From assembly GCF_017830045.1 (NCBI RefSeq), contig NZ_JAEDXU010000012.1, positions 1 through 64,000 on the forward strand: a DNA stretch of 64,000 nt, given 5' to 3'. Shown piece after piece: positions 48,514 to 57,512 of this stretch. The notes beneath the pieces are model-generated. The model searched no databases, was not told where the DNA came from, and saw only the letters and a program-made list of their open reading frames with translations. A program made the translations under genes and the position numbers. Each line of letters starts with the position of its first letter. Within the stretch, counting starts at the first letter, position 1. Source of the DNA: Enterococcus larvae (GTDB lineage Bacteria > Bacillota > Bacilli > Lactobacillales > Enterococcaceae).

Positions 48514-48560
48514 AATAGTCTGAGTCCAAGTTATCAACCTTACGGATTCAGACTATTTTT
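48514..48560 (+). terminator. clpE terminator
   Basis: AATAGTCTGAGTCC pairs with GGATTCAGACTATT, followed by Ts. Confidence 0.8.
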
Positions 48561-48743
48561 ATACAAAATCACCTGATTGCATAAAAAACAAAAAAAATCG
48601 TATTTCTGAACATATTTTTGTGATGATTTGTGGTAAAATTTAAGCATAATTCTTTTTATTTTCGCAAAAGCATTCTATAATGATATTGTGCTATATAGTT
48701 TACATATCCCTAAATAACAAATGAGAAAAAGAGAGGTGATAAC

Positions 48744-49058
48744 ATGAAATTAATCAATGTAACCAACAGCCATAGAAAAATGGTAAACAAGCAGTTGGAA
48801 AGTACAGACGCTCATCTTGTCAAAGTGTATTCTGCCGGCAACACGACTGCGATATATTCTGAAGCGGAGCAGCATGTCGAGATCTTGATCCTGAACCAAA
48901 AACGAGCAATCAGAAAAGCTGAGGCAAATGAGATTCTGAAGTTTTTCATAAAGCGTATTCCGAAAGAATTGATCCAAAAAGATAAAATTGAAATGATCGA
49001 GTTGAAGGGGATTACAGAGATATCGATCCCGCTGACAGGTGCTTTAGTTAGAACCTGA
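48744..49058 (+). CDS. DUF1827 family protein
   Basis: A 104-residue protein of DUF1827, a family of Lactobacillales with no known function. It begins MKLINVTNSHRKMVNKQLES. The pattern is mixed alpha/beta and basic. GAGAGGTGATAAC precedes ATG. It converges with prfC, sharing a terminator. Confidence 0.85.
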   Translation: MKLINVTNSHRKMVNKQLESTDAHLVKVYSAGNTTAIYSEAEQHVEILILNQKRAIRKAEANEILKFFIKRIPKELIQKDKIEMIELKGITEISIPLTGALVRT

Positions 49059-49059
49059 A

Positions 49060-49104
49060 AAAAATACAGATTCCGATAGCATTTATCGGAATCTGTATTT
49101 TTTT
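49060..49104. terminator. Bidirectional terminator, DUF1827 gene/prfC
   Basis: AAAATACAGATTCCGATA pairs with ATCGGAATCTGTATTTT, with T-runs on both strands. It reaches into the prfC stop codon. Confidence 0.85.
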
Positions 49105-50680
49105 ATAATAAACTCTTCAATTCTACATCAGGATACTTGTCAGCAAACCAACGCATCGCAAACTGATTTTCAAACAAGAACAGCGGCTGATCGAAACGAT
49201 CCTTCGCCAAGATATTTCGGCTGGAGCTCATTCGCTCGTCCAAGTCCTCAGGTTTGATCCAGCGGGCAATTTTAGAGCCCATTGGTGTCATGATCACTTC
49301 AGAATTGTACTCATTCAGCATTCTATGCTGGAAAACTTCAAACTGAAGCTGTCCTACAGCGCCAATGATGTAATCTTCTGTCAGGTACGTCTTATAAAGC
49401 TGAATAGCTCCTTCCTGTACCAGTTGATACATCCCTTTATGGAAGGATTTCTGTTTCATCACATTTTTTGCTGTGACCTTCATGAACAGCTCAGGTGTGA
49501 AGGATGGAAGTTCTTCATATCTAACCTTCATTTTCCCTTCATACAAACTATCACCAATCTGATAGTTCCCAGTATCGTACACACCAATGATATCGCCGGC
49601 AACAGCTTCTTCAACATTTTCTCTAGCATCTGCCATGAATTGCGTCACATTGCTGAGTTTTATTTTTTTATTCGTTCTTTCCAGAGTCACATCCATCCCT
49701 CGTTCAAAGGTTCCCGAACAAATCCTGACAAAAGCAATTCTATCTCTGTGGGCTGGATTCATATTGGCTTGAATTTTGAAGACAAAGCCGGAAAATTCTT
49801 CTTCATAAGGGCTGACTGCTTCGCCATCCTCTGTTTTATGAGCATGTGGCGCAGGGGCAAACTTAAGGAATGTTTCAAGGAACGTCTGAACACCAAAGTT
49901 CGTCAATGCAGAACCAAAGAAGACAGGTGTCTGATTTCCTTGAGCAATCTTCTCTTCATCAAAGGAATCTCCTGCTTCTATCAACAGCTCTACATCCTCT
50001 AATGCCTGATGGTAAAGATTGTTTTGATTCAGCTCGTGGGATTCAGGAATCGTTCCATTTTCCAACGGAATGAAGCGCTGCTCGTCCTCTGTACCGGAAC
50101 GATAAAGCTCTACACGATGATTATGGATATCATATAGGCCTTCAAGTCCTTTACCCATACCTATCGGCCAGTTCATTGGATAAGATTCAATCTCAAGAAC
50201 TTCCTCCAGCTCTTCCAAAAGATCTAAAGGCTCTCTTCCGTCACGATCCAGTTTATTGATAAAAGTAAAGATTGGAATCCCTCTTTTTTTAACTACCTGA
50301 AACAGCTTTTTCGTTTGCGCTTCGATCCCTTTCGCACTATCAATAACCATGACCGCACTATCCACAGCCATCAATGTCCGATAAGTATCTTCAGAAAAGT
50401 CCTCATGTCCCGGAGTATCCAGTATATTGACTCTTTTACCATCATAATCAAATTGCATAACAGAACTTGTTACAGAAATCCCACGCTGCTTCTCAATTTC
50501 CATCCAGTCGGATTTCGCAAAGTTCCCTGTCTTTTTCCCTTTGACTGTTCCCGCTTGACGAATCGCTCCGCCAAACAGTAAGAGCTGCTCTGTGATTGTT
50601 GTTTTCCCCGCATCCGGGTGAGAGATGATCGCAAAGGTACGGCGACTATCTACCTGTTCTTTTAAATGTGGATTGTTCAT
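49103..50680 (-). CDS. prfC: Peptide chain release factor 3
   Basis: A 525-residue translational GTPase that removes RF1/RF2 after termination. G1 [14 protein letters not shown] is at residues 20-33, G3 DTPGHEDF near 90, and G4 NKLDR near 145. EF-Tu-like domain 2 and an EF-G-like domain follow. GGAGC precedes ATG. Confidence 0.96.
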   Translation of the reverse strand: MNNPHLKEQVDSRRTFAIISHPDAGKTTITEQLLLFGGAIRQAGTVKGKKTGNFAKSDWMEIEKQRGISVTSSVMQFDYDGKRVNILDTPGHEDFSEDTYRTLMAVDSAVMVIDSAKGIEAQTKKLFQVVKKRGIPIFTFINKLDRDGREPLDLLEELEEVLEIESYPMNWPIGMGKGLEGLYDIHNHRVELYRSGTEDEQRFIPLENGTIPESHELNQNNLYHQALEDVELLIEAGDSFDEEKIAQGNQTPVFFGSALTNFGVQTFLETFLKFAPAPHAHKTEDGEAVSPYEEEFSGFVFKIQANMNPAHRDRIAFVRICSGTFERGMDVTLERTNKKIKLSNVTQFMADARENVEEAVAGDIIGVYDTGNYQIGDSLYEGKMKVRYEELPSFTPELFMKVTAKNVMKQKSFHKGMYQLVQEGAIQLYKTYLTEDYIIGAVGQLQFEVFQHRMLNEYNSEVIMTPMGSKIARWIKPEDLDERMSSSRNILAKDRFDQPLFLFENQFAMRWFADKYPDVELKSLL

Positions 50681-51108
50681 TATAGTTCGTGCTCCATTTC
50701 CTTAAAATTTAAAATATATAGATCTTGTTAAAGCGTTCATCATGTGAGAAACGGTCCTTGACCATCAGATAAACAATGGCAGCAAAACCTTCCTCTATTC
50801 TTTAATAGGATTTATACATATATGTTAATCTTTGATTTACTTATGTCTACATTGGCCTTCTCCTGTTAATAATTTCAACTAGTGTAGTATATCATGGAAT
50901 AGGGAGTAATTTCAAAATTATAAATGCGTGAGTTTCCTTAAAATTGTGTACTTTTTTAAGCTTTTTTCTGAGAAATAATATATAATCTTTATAACACTTA
51001 GTTGTTTTTAGCAAGTCGCTTGTATAAGAGAGCAGTTATTGAACGATGTAGTCTTATGTAATTGTCAGAATTATCTTGAAACAACAGAAGGATAAGGAGG
51101 AGCACCTC
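50681..51108. other. Intergenic region before Mga-like regulator
   Basis: About 430 AT-rich bases between divergent genes. A TATAAT at 50981-50986 may serve the regulator but has no matching -35. No gene or repeat seen. Confidence 0.4.
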
Positions 51109-52587
51109 ATGTTTGAAAAACTCATTCTGGAGGAAGTTACTAAAAGAAAGCTGACCTTATTTAATCTACTGGTTAAACTACCGGATGATTACTATAGTAT
51201 CAATTTCTTAGAAAACAATTTGGATTACTCTTATAGTCGGGTGTCCTATCTGTTGGAATTGATTCAGCAGGATCTTGATGATATCAGACAAGAACCTGTC
51301 TCATTTATAACAGAACAAGGCATCCATTACGATCGATCCGTCTCTTATGATCAATACTATCAATACCTGATTACCCAAAGTATCCCTTATTTACTGATTC
51401 TTTCTATTGTTTACTACCCAAAAGACAGTCTGGATGATTTTTGCAGGAAAAATTTTTTGAGCAAGGCTTCTGTTATTAGGAAGTCCAAGCCCCTCAATGA
51501 TTACCTTAAAAACTTTAACATCAAGCTGAATATCTCTCAGCTTAAACTGTCAGGCGAAGAGCGTCTTATTCGAATCGTGTTGTACACCTTGATTTGGTTC
51601 ACTTCTCAAAGTGTCAATCTGCCTAAGGCAAATATCGAAATAGACTACAAGAGAGTGATTGATAACATCAGCCCTTGTTTTCCGGAAAGTCACAGCTATT
51701 CTGCAACAAAACAGATTTGCCTGATGCTTGATATCATCTACTTACGTGTTACAAATGGCAACGTTTTAAGAGAACAGATAAAAATCTCTTCTTATGTTCC
51801 AACGAGCCTCCAGCGGGGAAAGGACTTTTTCGATCCGATTGTAAAAGATCCGGCCGTCTTAGCAGCAGAGTGTCAGTTCGCTGCGCTGCTGTTGATTATC
51901 ACGCCTAACTTTTATACTGAATCTGATCCACGCTTCCCGTTGCTTCAACTGTATCTTGAAACAGAAGAAAATCAGGCAACAACACTTTTCCAAGAGTTTT
52001 GGACATTTTTGGAGCAGGAATACGGATTTAACAGTTTAGAACATAAAGTTCTTTACGGCAATACTGCCAACATTCTTTTTCCAGTAATCATTTTTAAGAA
52101 GACATTACCTGGTATCTTGACCGTAAATGCAAAATCAAGCTTCCTTCAAAATAAATATTTTTTGGAGTTATTTGGGGCGTTCAAGTCTTTCTTCAAAAAG
52201 GTATCCAAAAGAAAAAACTACGGTTGGATCACAGAGTATATCAATCAGATAGCAACAGCCTTTGCTCTATTGCTGTACCCAACTTGGGAAAACCTAATGA
52301 CCAACAGAACAATCAAAGTCGGCTTGATTGCTGAGTCAAACTACTTGTTGACACAGCAGCTGATCAATTATCTGGATGAATTTGTCTTTGTCGAGCTCGG
52401 TGCTATGAGCGACAATTGTATGGATTTCGATCTGATCGTAGCTACTTCTTCTTATTTACTACCTGAGTATTGTCCTGTACCTAAATTTGTTTTTAGGTAT
52501 TCACTGGATAATCATCGGCAATTTATTGACCTCTATCAAACTTTGAAAGAAGTCCAAATGAATAAAAATACTCATGAGAAAAAATAG
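51109..52587 (+). CDS. Mga-like helix-turn-helix regulator
   Basis: A 492-residue protein that looks like an Mga/AtxA-type regulator. N-terminal DNA-binding helices (VTKRKLTLFNLLVKLPDDYY, NNLDYSYSRVSYLLELI, residues 8-60) are followed by a second HTH-like segment (FLSKASVIRKSKPLNDYLKNFNIKL). A long middle region resembles PRD-type domains, and an EIIB-like C-terminus starts near 400 (TIKVGLIAESNYLLTQQLI). It probably answers to sugar supply through PTS phosphorylation. AAGGAGGAGCACCTC precedes ATG 51109. It stands alone, and a repeat copy begins just after its stop. Confidence 0.75.
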   Translation: MFEKLILEEVTKRKLTLFNLLVKLPDDYYSINFLENNLDYSYSRVSYLLELIQQDLDDIRQEPVSFITEQGIHYDRSVSYDQYYQYLITQSIPYLLILSIVYYPKDSLDDFCRKNFLSKASVIRKSKPLNDYLKNFNIKLNISQLKLSGEERLIRIVLYTLIWFTSQSVNLPKANIEIDYKRVIDNISPCFPESHSYSATKQICLMLDIIYLRVTNGNVLREQIKISSYVPTSLQRGKDFFDPIVKDPAVLAAECQFAALLLIITPNFYTESDPRFPLLQLYLETEENQATTLFQEFWTFLEQEYGFNSLEHKVLYGNTANILFPVIIFKKTLPGILTVNAKSSFLQNKYFLELFGAFKSFFKKVSKRKNYGWITEYINQIATAFALLLYPTWENLMTNRTIKVGLIAESNYLLTQQLINYLDEFVFVELGAMSDNCMDFDLIVATSSYLLPEYCPVPKFVFRYSLDNHRQFIDLYQTLKEVQMNKNTHEKK

Positions 52588-52762
52588 AAAGAGGCCGAGA
52601 CAGAAGTGTTTAGCTACAAGCAGTAAGCCGGAATTCACGAAAATTGTTTCACAAATTTTTGTTGCATTCCGGCTTATTGTCGTAGGAGCTGCTTCTGACT
52701 CGCCGTTTATTCGGATTTAGGGTATGGAAAAGAGTGGAACAGATTATTGTCCCACTCTCTTC
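52588..52762 (+). repeat. Intergenic repeat, copy 4 (sense, 3' of Mga-like gene)
   Basis: Starts right after the stop codon of the regulator. The main stem is mixed: GGAATTCA on the left, TGCATTCC on the right, giving one mismatch. It ends with the CCCACTCTC hairpin and a T-rich tail, and lies 20 bases from the corC stop. Confidence 0.9.
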
Positions 52763-52781
52763 TCTTTTATTCTTTTTATTG

Positions 52782-54161
52782 TTAACGTCTTGGTTCGTCG
52801 TCCTCTACATCTCTGCGGAACAGTCGTCGGCCTTCTTCAGGCTCTTCATTAACAATTTCCTCGTCATGAAAAATGACTCTCAGAACAAGAATTCTTGCTC
52901 CTTCCATCTCTTCAGAAATGAGCGTGACATTTCCAACATCAAAAGACAGCTTCTCACCTTCATCAGGAATCGTTCCTAAAGCAGTGATCAAGTAACCTGC
53001 CATCGTATCGACATCACTCATATGCAAGTCCGTTTCAAATACTTCGTTGAATTCATCAATAAGCATTCGTCCTTGAATAAGATATTCGTGATCATTTACT
53101 TTTGAATAAAGGTTTTCTATCTCATCAGATTCATCATCGATTTCACCAACAATTTCTTCTAATAGGTCTTCTAGAGTAGCCAGACCAACGACGCCACCAT
53201 ATTCATCAAGCAAAATTGCCATTTGGTTTTGCGTGCGTTTCAGCTCATATAACAAATCATCAATGAAGATCGTTTCAGGTACAAACAAAGGTTCCTGAAT
53301 GATTTCTTGAAGATTGATCTTGTCAAAGCCTTTCTCATGTGCTGCTTTCAACAAGTTTTTGGTGTGTAGTATTCCGATTACTTTATCTTTATCATCATTA
53401 TAAACAGGAATTCTTGAAAAATTCTCAGATAAAACAAGATTGATATTTTCGTCAACAGTATCTTCGATGTTGATCATGAATGCATCTGTTCTCGGAACCA
53501 TTACTTCACGAGCAACTTTAGTATCTAATGAGAAAACACCCTGCAGCATTTCAAGCTCATCATTTTCCAAAACGCCCTCTGTTTCCAATAAGTAACGCAT
53601 TTCATCTCTTGTCATCTTAGAATCTTCATCATCAAATTTCATTGGTGTCAGTCGTGAAATCAAATCCGTGGAAGCTGAAAGCAGCCAGACAAACGGTCGA
53701 GCGATCATTCCTAAGAATTGAACGGGACCGGAAGTGAATTTTGCCACTTCTTCAGATTTGTTCATCGCAATTCGTTTTGGATAAAGCTCACCAAACACAA
53801 TGGATACATAGGTCAATAACGCCAAAATAATGATACTTGCTAAATTTTTGGCAAACGCCCCGCCACCAAGTACCGGTGCCAAGCGTGAAGATAGATTATC
53901 TGCCAAGGATGCCCCTGACAGGATGTTTACCAACGTGATCCCAACTTGGATCGTAGAAAGAAAGTTATTGGGATCATCTAAAATCTTCAATAATTTTCCA
54001 GCTTTGGTATCACCTTCCTCAGCTTTTTGCTCCAAACGGTTTTTGTTGACAGAGACGGCAGCGATCTCAGCAGCAGCTAAAAAGGCATTGATCAATGTCA
54101 AAACGACTAGTAATAAAATTTGCGCGATAAGCGACTGACTCTCGGGGTCAGCATTGTTCAT
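52782..54161 (-). CDS. CorC/HlyC-family membrane protein (CNNM type)
   Basis: A 459-residue protein. The N-terminal DUF21/CNNM membrane domain has about four helices (10-190), followed by two CBS domains (about 215-335, MVPRTDAFMINIEDTV and AILLDEYGGVVGLATLEDLLEEIVGEI) and a C-terminal CorC_HlyC domain. The family is linked to magnesium/cobalt efflux or metal tolerance. The ATG at 54161 overlaps a mini-ORF stop (ATGA), and the ribosome site GAAAGAGGAG lies inside that mini-ORF. The leader upstream is duplicated, which hints at translational control. Confidence 0.88.
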   Translation of the reverse strand: MNNADPESQSLIAQILLLVVLTLINAFLAAAEIAAVSVNKNRLEQKAEEGDTKAGKLLKILDDPNNFLSTIQVGITLVNILSGASLADNLSSRLAPVLGGGAFAKNLASIIILALLTYVSIVFGELYPKRIAMNKSEEVAKFTSGPVQFLGMIARPFVWLLSASTDLISRLTPMKFDDEDSKMTRDEMRYLLETEGVLENDELEMLQGVFSLDTKVAREVMVPRTDAFMINIEDTVDENINLVLSENFSRIPVYNDDKDKVIGILHTKNLLKAAHEKGFDKINLQEIIQEPLFVPETIFIDDLLYELKRTQNQMAILLDEYGGVVGLATLEDLLEEIVGEIDDESDEIENLYSKVNDHEYLIQGRMLIDEFNEVFETDLHMSDVDTMAGYLITALGTIPDEGEKLSFDVGNVTLISEEMEGARILVLRVIFHDEEIVNEEPEEGRRLFRRDVEDDEPRR

Positions 54162-54223
54162 AATTGTGTTCTCTCCTCTTTCTTGTTGATGAAACTGGTC
54201 AGGTGACTGCACAGTTTCTTCAT
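54158..54223 (-). CDS. Leader mini-ORF directly before corC gene
   Basis: It encodes 21 residues, beginning MKKLCSHLTSFINKKEE, and its TGA overlaps the corC ATG. Its own ATG overlaps the stop of a 7-codon frame (MDIELQE, 54220-54243). No strong ribosome site precedes it, so it would be read by coupling. A leader-peptide role is inference. Confidence 0.35.
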   Translation of the reverse strand: MKKLCSHLTSFINKKEERTQL

Positions 54224-54274
54224 TCTTGTAGTTCGATGTCCATTATCTCTAGATGTTCCTGCAACAGAATAATG
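54172..54274 (-). repeat. corC leader repeat, proximal copy
   Basis: 103 bases, differing at five positions from 54383-54485. It contains a GAAACTG/CAGTTTC hairpin followed by ACAAGAAAGAGGAG, a strong ribosome-site-like tract. Here that tract serves corC. Confidence 0.85.
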
Positions 54275-54299
54275 GCTCTCCTCTTTCTTGTGGTTAGAA

Positions 54300-54434
54300 C
54301 TACTCTAATAATTTCGTAGTTCCTTCTTTTTTGAGGTCCGATATCCCCTCTTCTAAGCTTCTAAAGAAGCAAGAATAGCGGTTCTCCTCTTTCTTGTTGA
54401 TGAAACTGGTCAGGTAACTGTACAGTTTCTTCAT
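54300..54434 (-). CDS. Leader mini-ORF, distal copy
   Basis: 44 residues, beginning MKKLYSYLTSFINKKEEN. The first 17 residues match the proximal mini-ORF except C-to-Y and H-to-Y changes; the frame then runs on to a TAG. Its ATG overlaps the stop of an identical MDIELQE frame (54431-54454). It may be a leader peptide or chance reading in a structured RNA. Confidence 0.3.
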   Translation of the reverse strand: MKKLYSYLTSFINKKEENRYSCFFRSLEEGISDLKKEGTTKLLE

Positions 54435-54485
54435 TCTTGTAGTTCGATGTCCATTATCTCTAGATGTTCCTACATCAGAGTAATG
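54383..54485 (-). repeat. corC leader repeat, distal copy
   Basis: Offset 211 bases from the proximal copy. A third, partial unit between them (around 54275-54330) has a different hairpin (GAACTAC/GTAGTTC) but the same trailing ACAAGAAAGAGGAG tract. The leader is at least 330 bases long. Confidence 0.85.
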
Positions 54486-54611
54486 ATCCTCTATTCATTT
54501 CTCACTCGTTTATCGATCCTGTTGTCTTATTTGGTTTTCTGAATAAATAAAGGCTGGTTTTATCTATCCTGATTGCATTGAAAAAGACGGTATTTTCTCA
54601 AAAAAAGTGAT

Positions 54612-54644
54612 AAAAAACGTGACTACATCCATTCAGTAGTCACG
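54612..54644 (-). terminator. Terminator of AI-2E-family permease gene
   Basis: On the minus strand CGTGACTAC pairs with GTAGTCACG, followed by TTTTTT. It separates the permease from the corC leader. Confidence 0.75.
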
Positions 54645-54678
54645 ATAAAAGCGTATCACAAGTGGATAATTATTTCAA

Positions 54679-55821
54679 TCATTGTCCACTATTTTTCGTC
54701 TCAGTTGAATTTTCTAAAACAAGGGCTGCCCGCTCTTCCTTTTTACCACGTTGAACGAGTTCAATGATGAAAAGAACGATTGTTCTACAAATAGCATAAA
54801 AAGGTACTCCAAGGAAGATTCCCAATAGTCCGGCAAGGTTTCCGGCAACCAGCAAAATCAAGATGATCGTCAATGGATGGATCTTCAATGTTTTACCGAT
54901 CACATTCGGATAAATAACATTTCCATCAAGCTGCTGTACGATCACTACAACCACGCAGCATAACAATGCTTTGAACGGTTCATCGAAAACAGTCACAAAC
55001 ACAGCCGGTGCCAGTCCTAAATATGGACCCAAATATGGAATCAGATTCGTTAATCCGGCAATCACACCGAATAAAAAGGCGTATCGTACACCAATTAAGG
55101 AATAGCCGATGATCGTAAATGTCCCAACAAACAAACATTCAATTGCCTGTCCGCTGATATAGCTGGATAAGGTTTTATTCAGCTGTTCCAATAAATTAAC
55201 GATATCTGCTTTTCGTTTTTCCGGCATGAATTTTTGAATCCCCGGAACCAGACGTTCACCATCCTTCAACATATAAAACAAAATGAATGGTGCTGTAAAA
55301 ATCACGATTGTCGTTGACGCTACGGTAGATACGATCGATCCGAGACTACTGGACAAGCCGCTAAGGAATTGTTGAATAATATTTCCATAAGAGATATCCA
55401 ATTGCTCAATATAGCTTGTTAAATCGAGGTCTTTGAATACCGGCAGTGCCGCAATTTGATAAATCCACTCCTCGATACTTTTGAAAACATCCGGAATACT
55501 TGATGCCAGACTGGAGAGCTGGCTCGCTAAGCTTGGGATAACACTAACTAATATCCAAATAATAGCAGCAAGCAATAGAACAAATACAATGATAATTGCA
55601 TAGATTCGCTTAAGTTTCAGCTTCGTCAACAGCTTTACTAACGGATTCAAAATGTAATACAAAAATCCTGCAACCAATACAGGTGCAAATAACGTCGAGA
55701 AAAATGTTCCAATAGGCTCAAACAGGAAGTTGATTTTTGTAGAAACCCATACTAGGGTTGCCAATACCAACAATTCAATTGACCAGAACATCAGCTTCGA
55801 CTGCTTTAACTTGTCAAACAA
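54679..55821 (-). CDS. AI-2E/YdjX-family (PerM) membrane permease
   Basis: A 380-residue AI-2E transporter family protein with about eight membrane helices. It has LSSYISGQAIECLFVG and the conserved YLGPYLGLAPAV segment. Known members export autoinducer-2 or exchange ions, so the substrate is open. The start is TTG at 55821, with TTAGGAGG 5 to 8 bases before it; an upstream ATG would place the ribosome site inside the frame. The C-terminus is charged and cytoplasmic. Confidence 0.88.
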   Translation of the reverse strand: MFDKLKQSKLMFWSIELLVLATLVWVSTKINFLFEPIGTFFSTLFAPVLVAGFLYYILNPLVKLLTKLKLKRIYAIIIVFVLLLAAIIWILVSVIPSLASQLSSLASSIPDVFKSIEEWIYQIAALPVFKDLDLTSYIEQLDISYGNIIQQFLSGLSSSLGSIVSTVASTTIVIFTAPFILFYMLKDGERLVPGIQKFMPEKRKADIVNLLEQLNKTLSSYISGQAIECLFVGTFTIIGYSLIGVRYAFLFGVIAGLTNLIPYLGPYLGLAPAVFVTVFDEPFKALLCCVVVVIVQQLDGNVIYPNVIGKTLKIHPLTIILILLVAGNLAGLLGIFLGVPFYAICRTIVLFIIELVQRGKKEERAALVLENSTETKNSGQ

Positions 55822-56181
55822 TATACCCCTCCTAACAATCATTTCATTTAATAGATTTTAGCATACCTCATAGATAAAAGAACAGTAATCATGCTCTCTC
55901 TATTCTATCACTAGCAGCAACAGAGAAGAATCCCATTTTTGCAGAACAACTGGAAACTTAATAAAAACTAAGCAAATCAACTAAAAAATTTATTACTTTG
56001 ACAAAAAACTTTCTTCTAATAACATCACAAGCGCTCGACTGCCTCAATTTATTTTCTAAAGGTCCCTCTAGTCGATCAATAAATTATTTTTGTAGTAATG
56101 GCAAATCATTTTCAGCCCTTTGATAACATGAACACAATTGTTTGTAGTATAATCAAGCTATCTTATTTTTGGAGGTCAACT
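55822..56181. other. Intergenic region before GNAT gene
   Basis: About 360 AT-rich bases between divergent genes. TATAAT at 56149-56154 may be the -10 of the GNAT gene; no good -35 at 17 bases. No repeat or gene seen. Confidence 0.4.
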
Positions 56182-56613
56182 ATGAAAATCGTTCATACTA
56201 AGGATACAATGAGTGACATCTATCTTGACGCGTTGCGAATTCGTCATCAAGTTTTCATGATCGAGCAAGGTGTTCCAAAGGATATTGAAATCGATAAATA
56301 TGAGGCTGCCTGTGTTCATTTTGTTCTATATACAGAAGATCAGGCTGCAGCTACCTGCCGACTGCTTCCGCTAGAAGATGGCGTGATGAAACTGCAGAGA
56401 ATGGCTGTCTTAAAGGAATATAGAGGAAAAAGCTTAGGACGAGAAATCGTTAGTGAAACAGAATCATTTACCAGAAAACAAGGCTATAACACGGTCACCT
56501 TAGGAGCTCAGCTGACTGCGGTAGAATTTTACGAGAAGCTTGGTTACTCAAAGCACGGTGAGCAGTTCATGGATGCAAATATTCCCCATTATCAAATGGA
56601 TAAATCTGTTTGA
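56182..56613 (+). CDS. GNAT-family N-acetyltransferase
   Basis: A 143-residue acetyltransferase of the ElaA-like GNAT type. RIRHQVFMIEQGVP at the N-terminus and the acetyl-CoA loop MAVLKEYRGKSLGREIV near 75-90 are clear, and YEKLGYSKHGEQFMDANIPHYQM ends the fold. The start is the ATG after TTTGGAGG; the longer frame has no site. The acceptor is unknown. Single gene with a strong terminator. Confidence 0.88.
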   Translation: MKIVHTKDTMSDIYLDALRIRHQVFMIEQGVPKDIEIDKYEAACVHFVLYTEDQAAATCRLLPLEDGVMKLQRMAVLKEYRGKSLGREIVSETESFTRKQGYNTVTLGAQLTAVEFYEKLGYSKHGEQFMDANIPHYQMDKSV

Positions 56614-56666
56614 TGGAGATGTACTTCTTAAAGCTGTATTCCCAATATTTCAATCTATTCTAATTG

Positions 56667-56717
56667 AAAATGAAGCTTTTCTGTCATTTGTTCCTGACAG
56701 AAAAGCTTCATTTTTTA
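56667..56717 (+). terminator. GNAT gene terminator
   Basis: AAAATGAAGCTTTTCTGTCA pairs with its complement in TGACAGAAAAGCTTCATTTT, then Ts. The IS element begins right after it. Confidence 0.85.
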
Positions 56718-56724
56718 TTGTATG

Positions 56725-57475
56725 TTCTGAAAACCCCTAGCTATGCTAGGGGTTCCGGAGAGCTTCCAGCGTGGTATCAAAAAAGCCTCCTAAACTGTTA
56801 AGATGAGGTTGGTTTCCCGACCGCCACATCAAAAATTTTAGGAGGTACCTTTATGAAAAAGGTTAACGAAAGTTTATCACACACAGTATGGAAATGTAAG
56901 TATCATTTGGTATTTGCGCCAAAATATAGAAGGCAAATTATTTATGGAAAATACAAGACAAGTATAGGTGAAATACTCAGAGAACTATGTGAAAGAAAAG
57001 GGGTAGAAATCATAGAGGCAAACGCATGTAAAGACCATGTTCATATGCTAGTTAGTATACCACCAAAATTAAGCATTTCTCAATTTATGGGTTATTTGAA
57101 AGGAAAAAGCAGTTTAATGATTTTCGACAGACATGCAAATCTGAAATATCGATATGGCAATCGAAAGTTTTGGTGTCGAGGATACTATGTGGATACGGTA
57201 GGAAGAAACAAGAAGCAAATAGAAGAATATATTCGTAATCAACTTCAAGAGGATTTAGTAGCAGATCAGCTAACGCTATTTGAAGAAGTTGATCCGTTTA
57301 CAGGGAAAGAAAATCGGAAGAAGTAGAAAAGGGCTCCTTTAAGGAGCCGTGAGGAAATGTGGTGCACGTGGGAGACCTTTTCTTCAGTGAGCCTTTCAGG
57401 CTCTGGCCGGTAATAGAGGCTTACAGCCGCAGAGCAAACCTCCAGTTCACACTGGAGGTTTTGATTTATAGTCCG
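56725..57475 (+). mobile_element. IS200/IS605-family element, IS200 type
   Basis: About 750 bases with a single tnpA and no tnpB. The left end has a hairpin AACCCCTAGC/GCTAGGGGTT (56732-56754), the right end a hairpin AACCTCCAGT/ACTGGAGGTT (57437-57460). No terminal inverted repeats or target duplication, as expected. In the leader CCTCCTAAA (56786-56794) pairs with TTTAGGAGG (56837-56845), covering the transposase ribosome site. Ends are approximate. Confidence 0.88.
56853..57326 (+). CDS. tnpA: IS200-type HUH/Y1 transposase TnpA
   Basis: A 157-residue Y1 transposase that cuts single-stranded DNA at the element ends. The HUH metal site is KDHVHMLV and the catalytic tyrosine lies in the helix GRNKKQIEEYIRNQ near residue 127. 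Length is normal and the frame is intact, so it may be active. AGGAGG precedes ATG but is hidden in the leader hairpin, which keeps expression low. Confidence 0.93.
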   Translation: MKKVNESLSHTVWKCKYHLVFAPKYRRQIIYGKYKTSIGEILRELCERKGVEIIEANACKDHVHMLVSIPPKLSISQFMGYLKGKSSLMIFDRHANLKYRYGNRKFWCRGYYVDTVGRNKKQIEEYIRNQLQEDLVADQLTLFEEVDPFTGKENRKK

Positions 57476-57512
57476 CTCTAAGTGCTAATTCAAATAGAAA
57501 CTTGGTCTATTT

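Noticed and set aside
49325-50002. 225-codon frame opposite prfC
   Set aside because: Long but antisense to a conserved GTPase, with no supporting start signal.
54172-54485. Possible yybP-ykoY manganese riboswitch or M-box before corC
   Set aside because: I see none of the conserved internal sequences of those classes; the hairpin-plus-ribosome-site units are different.
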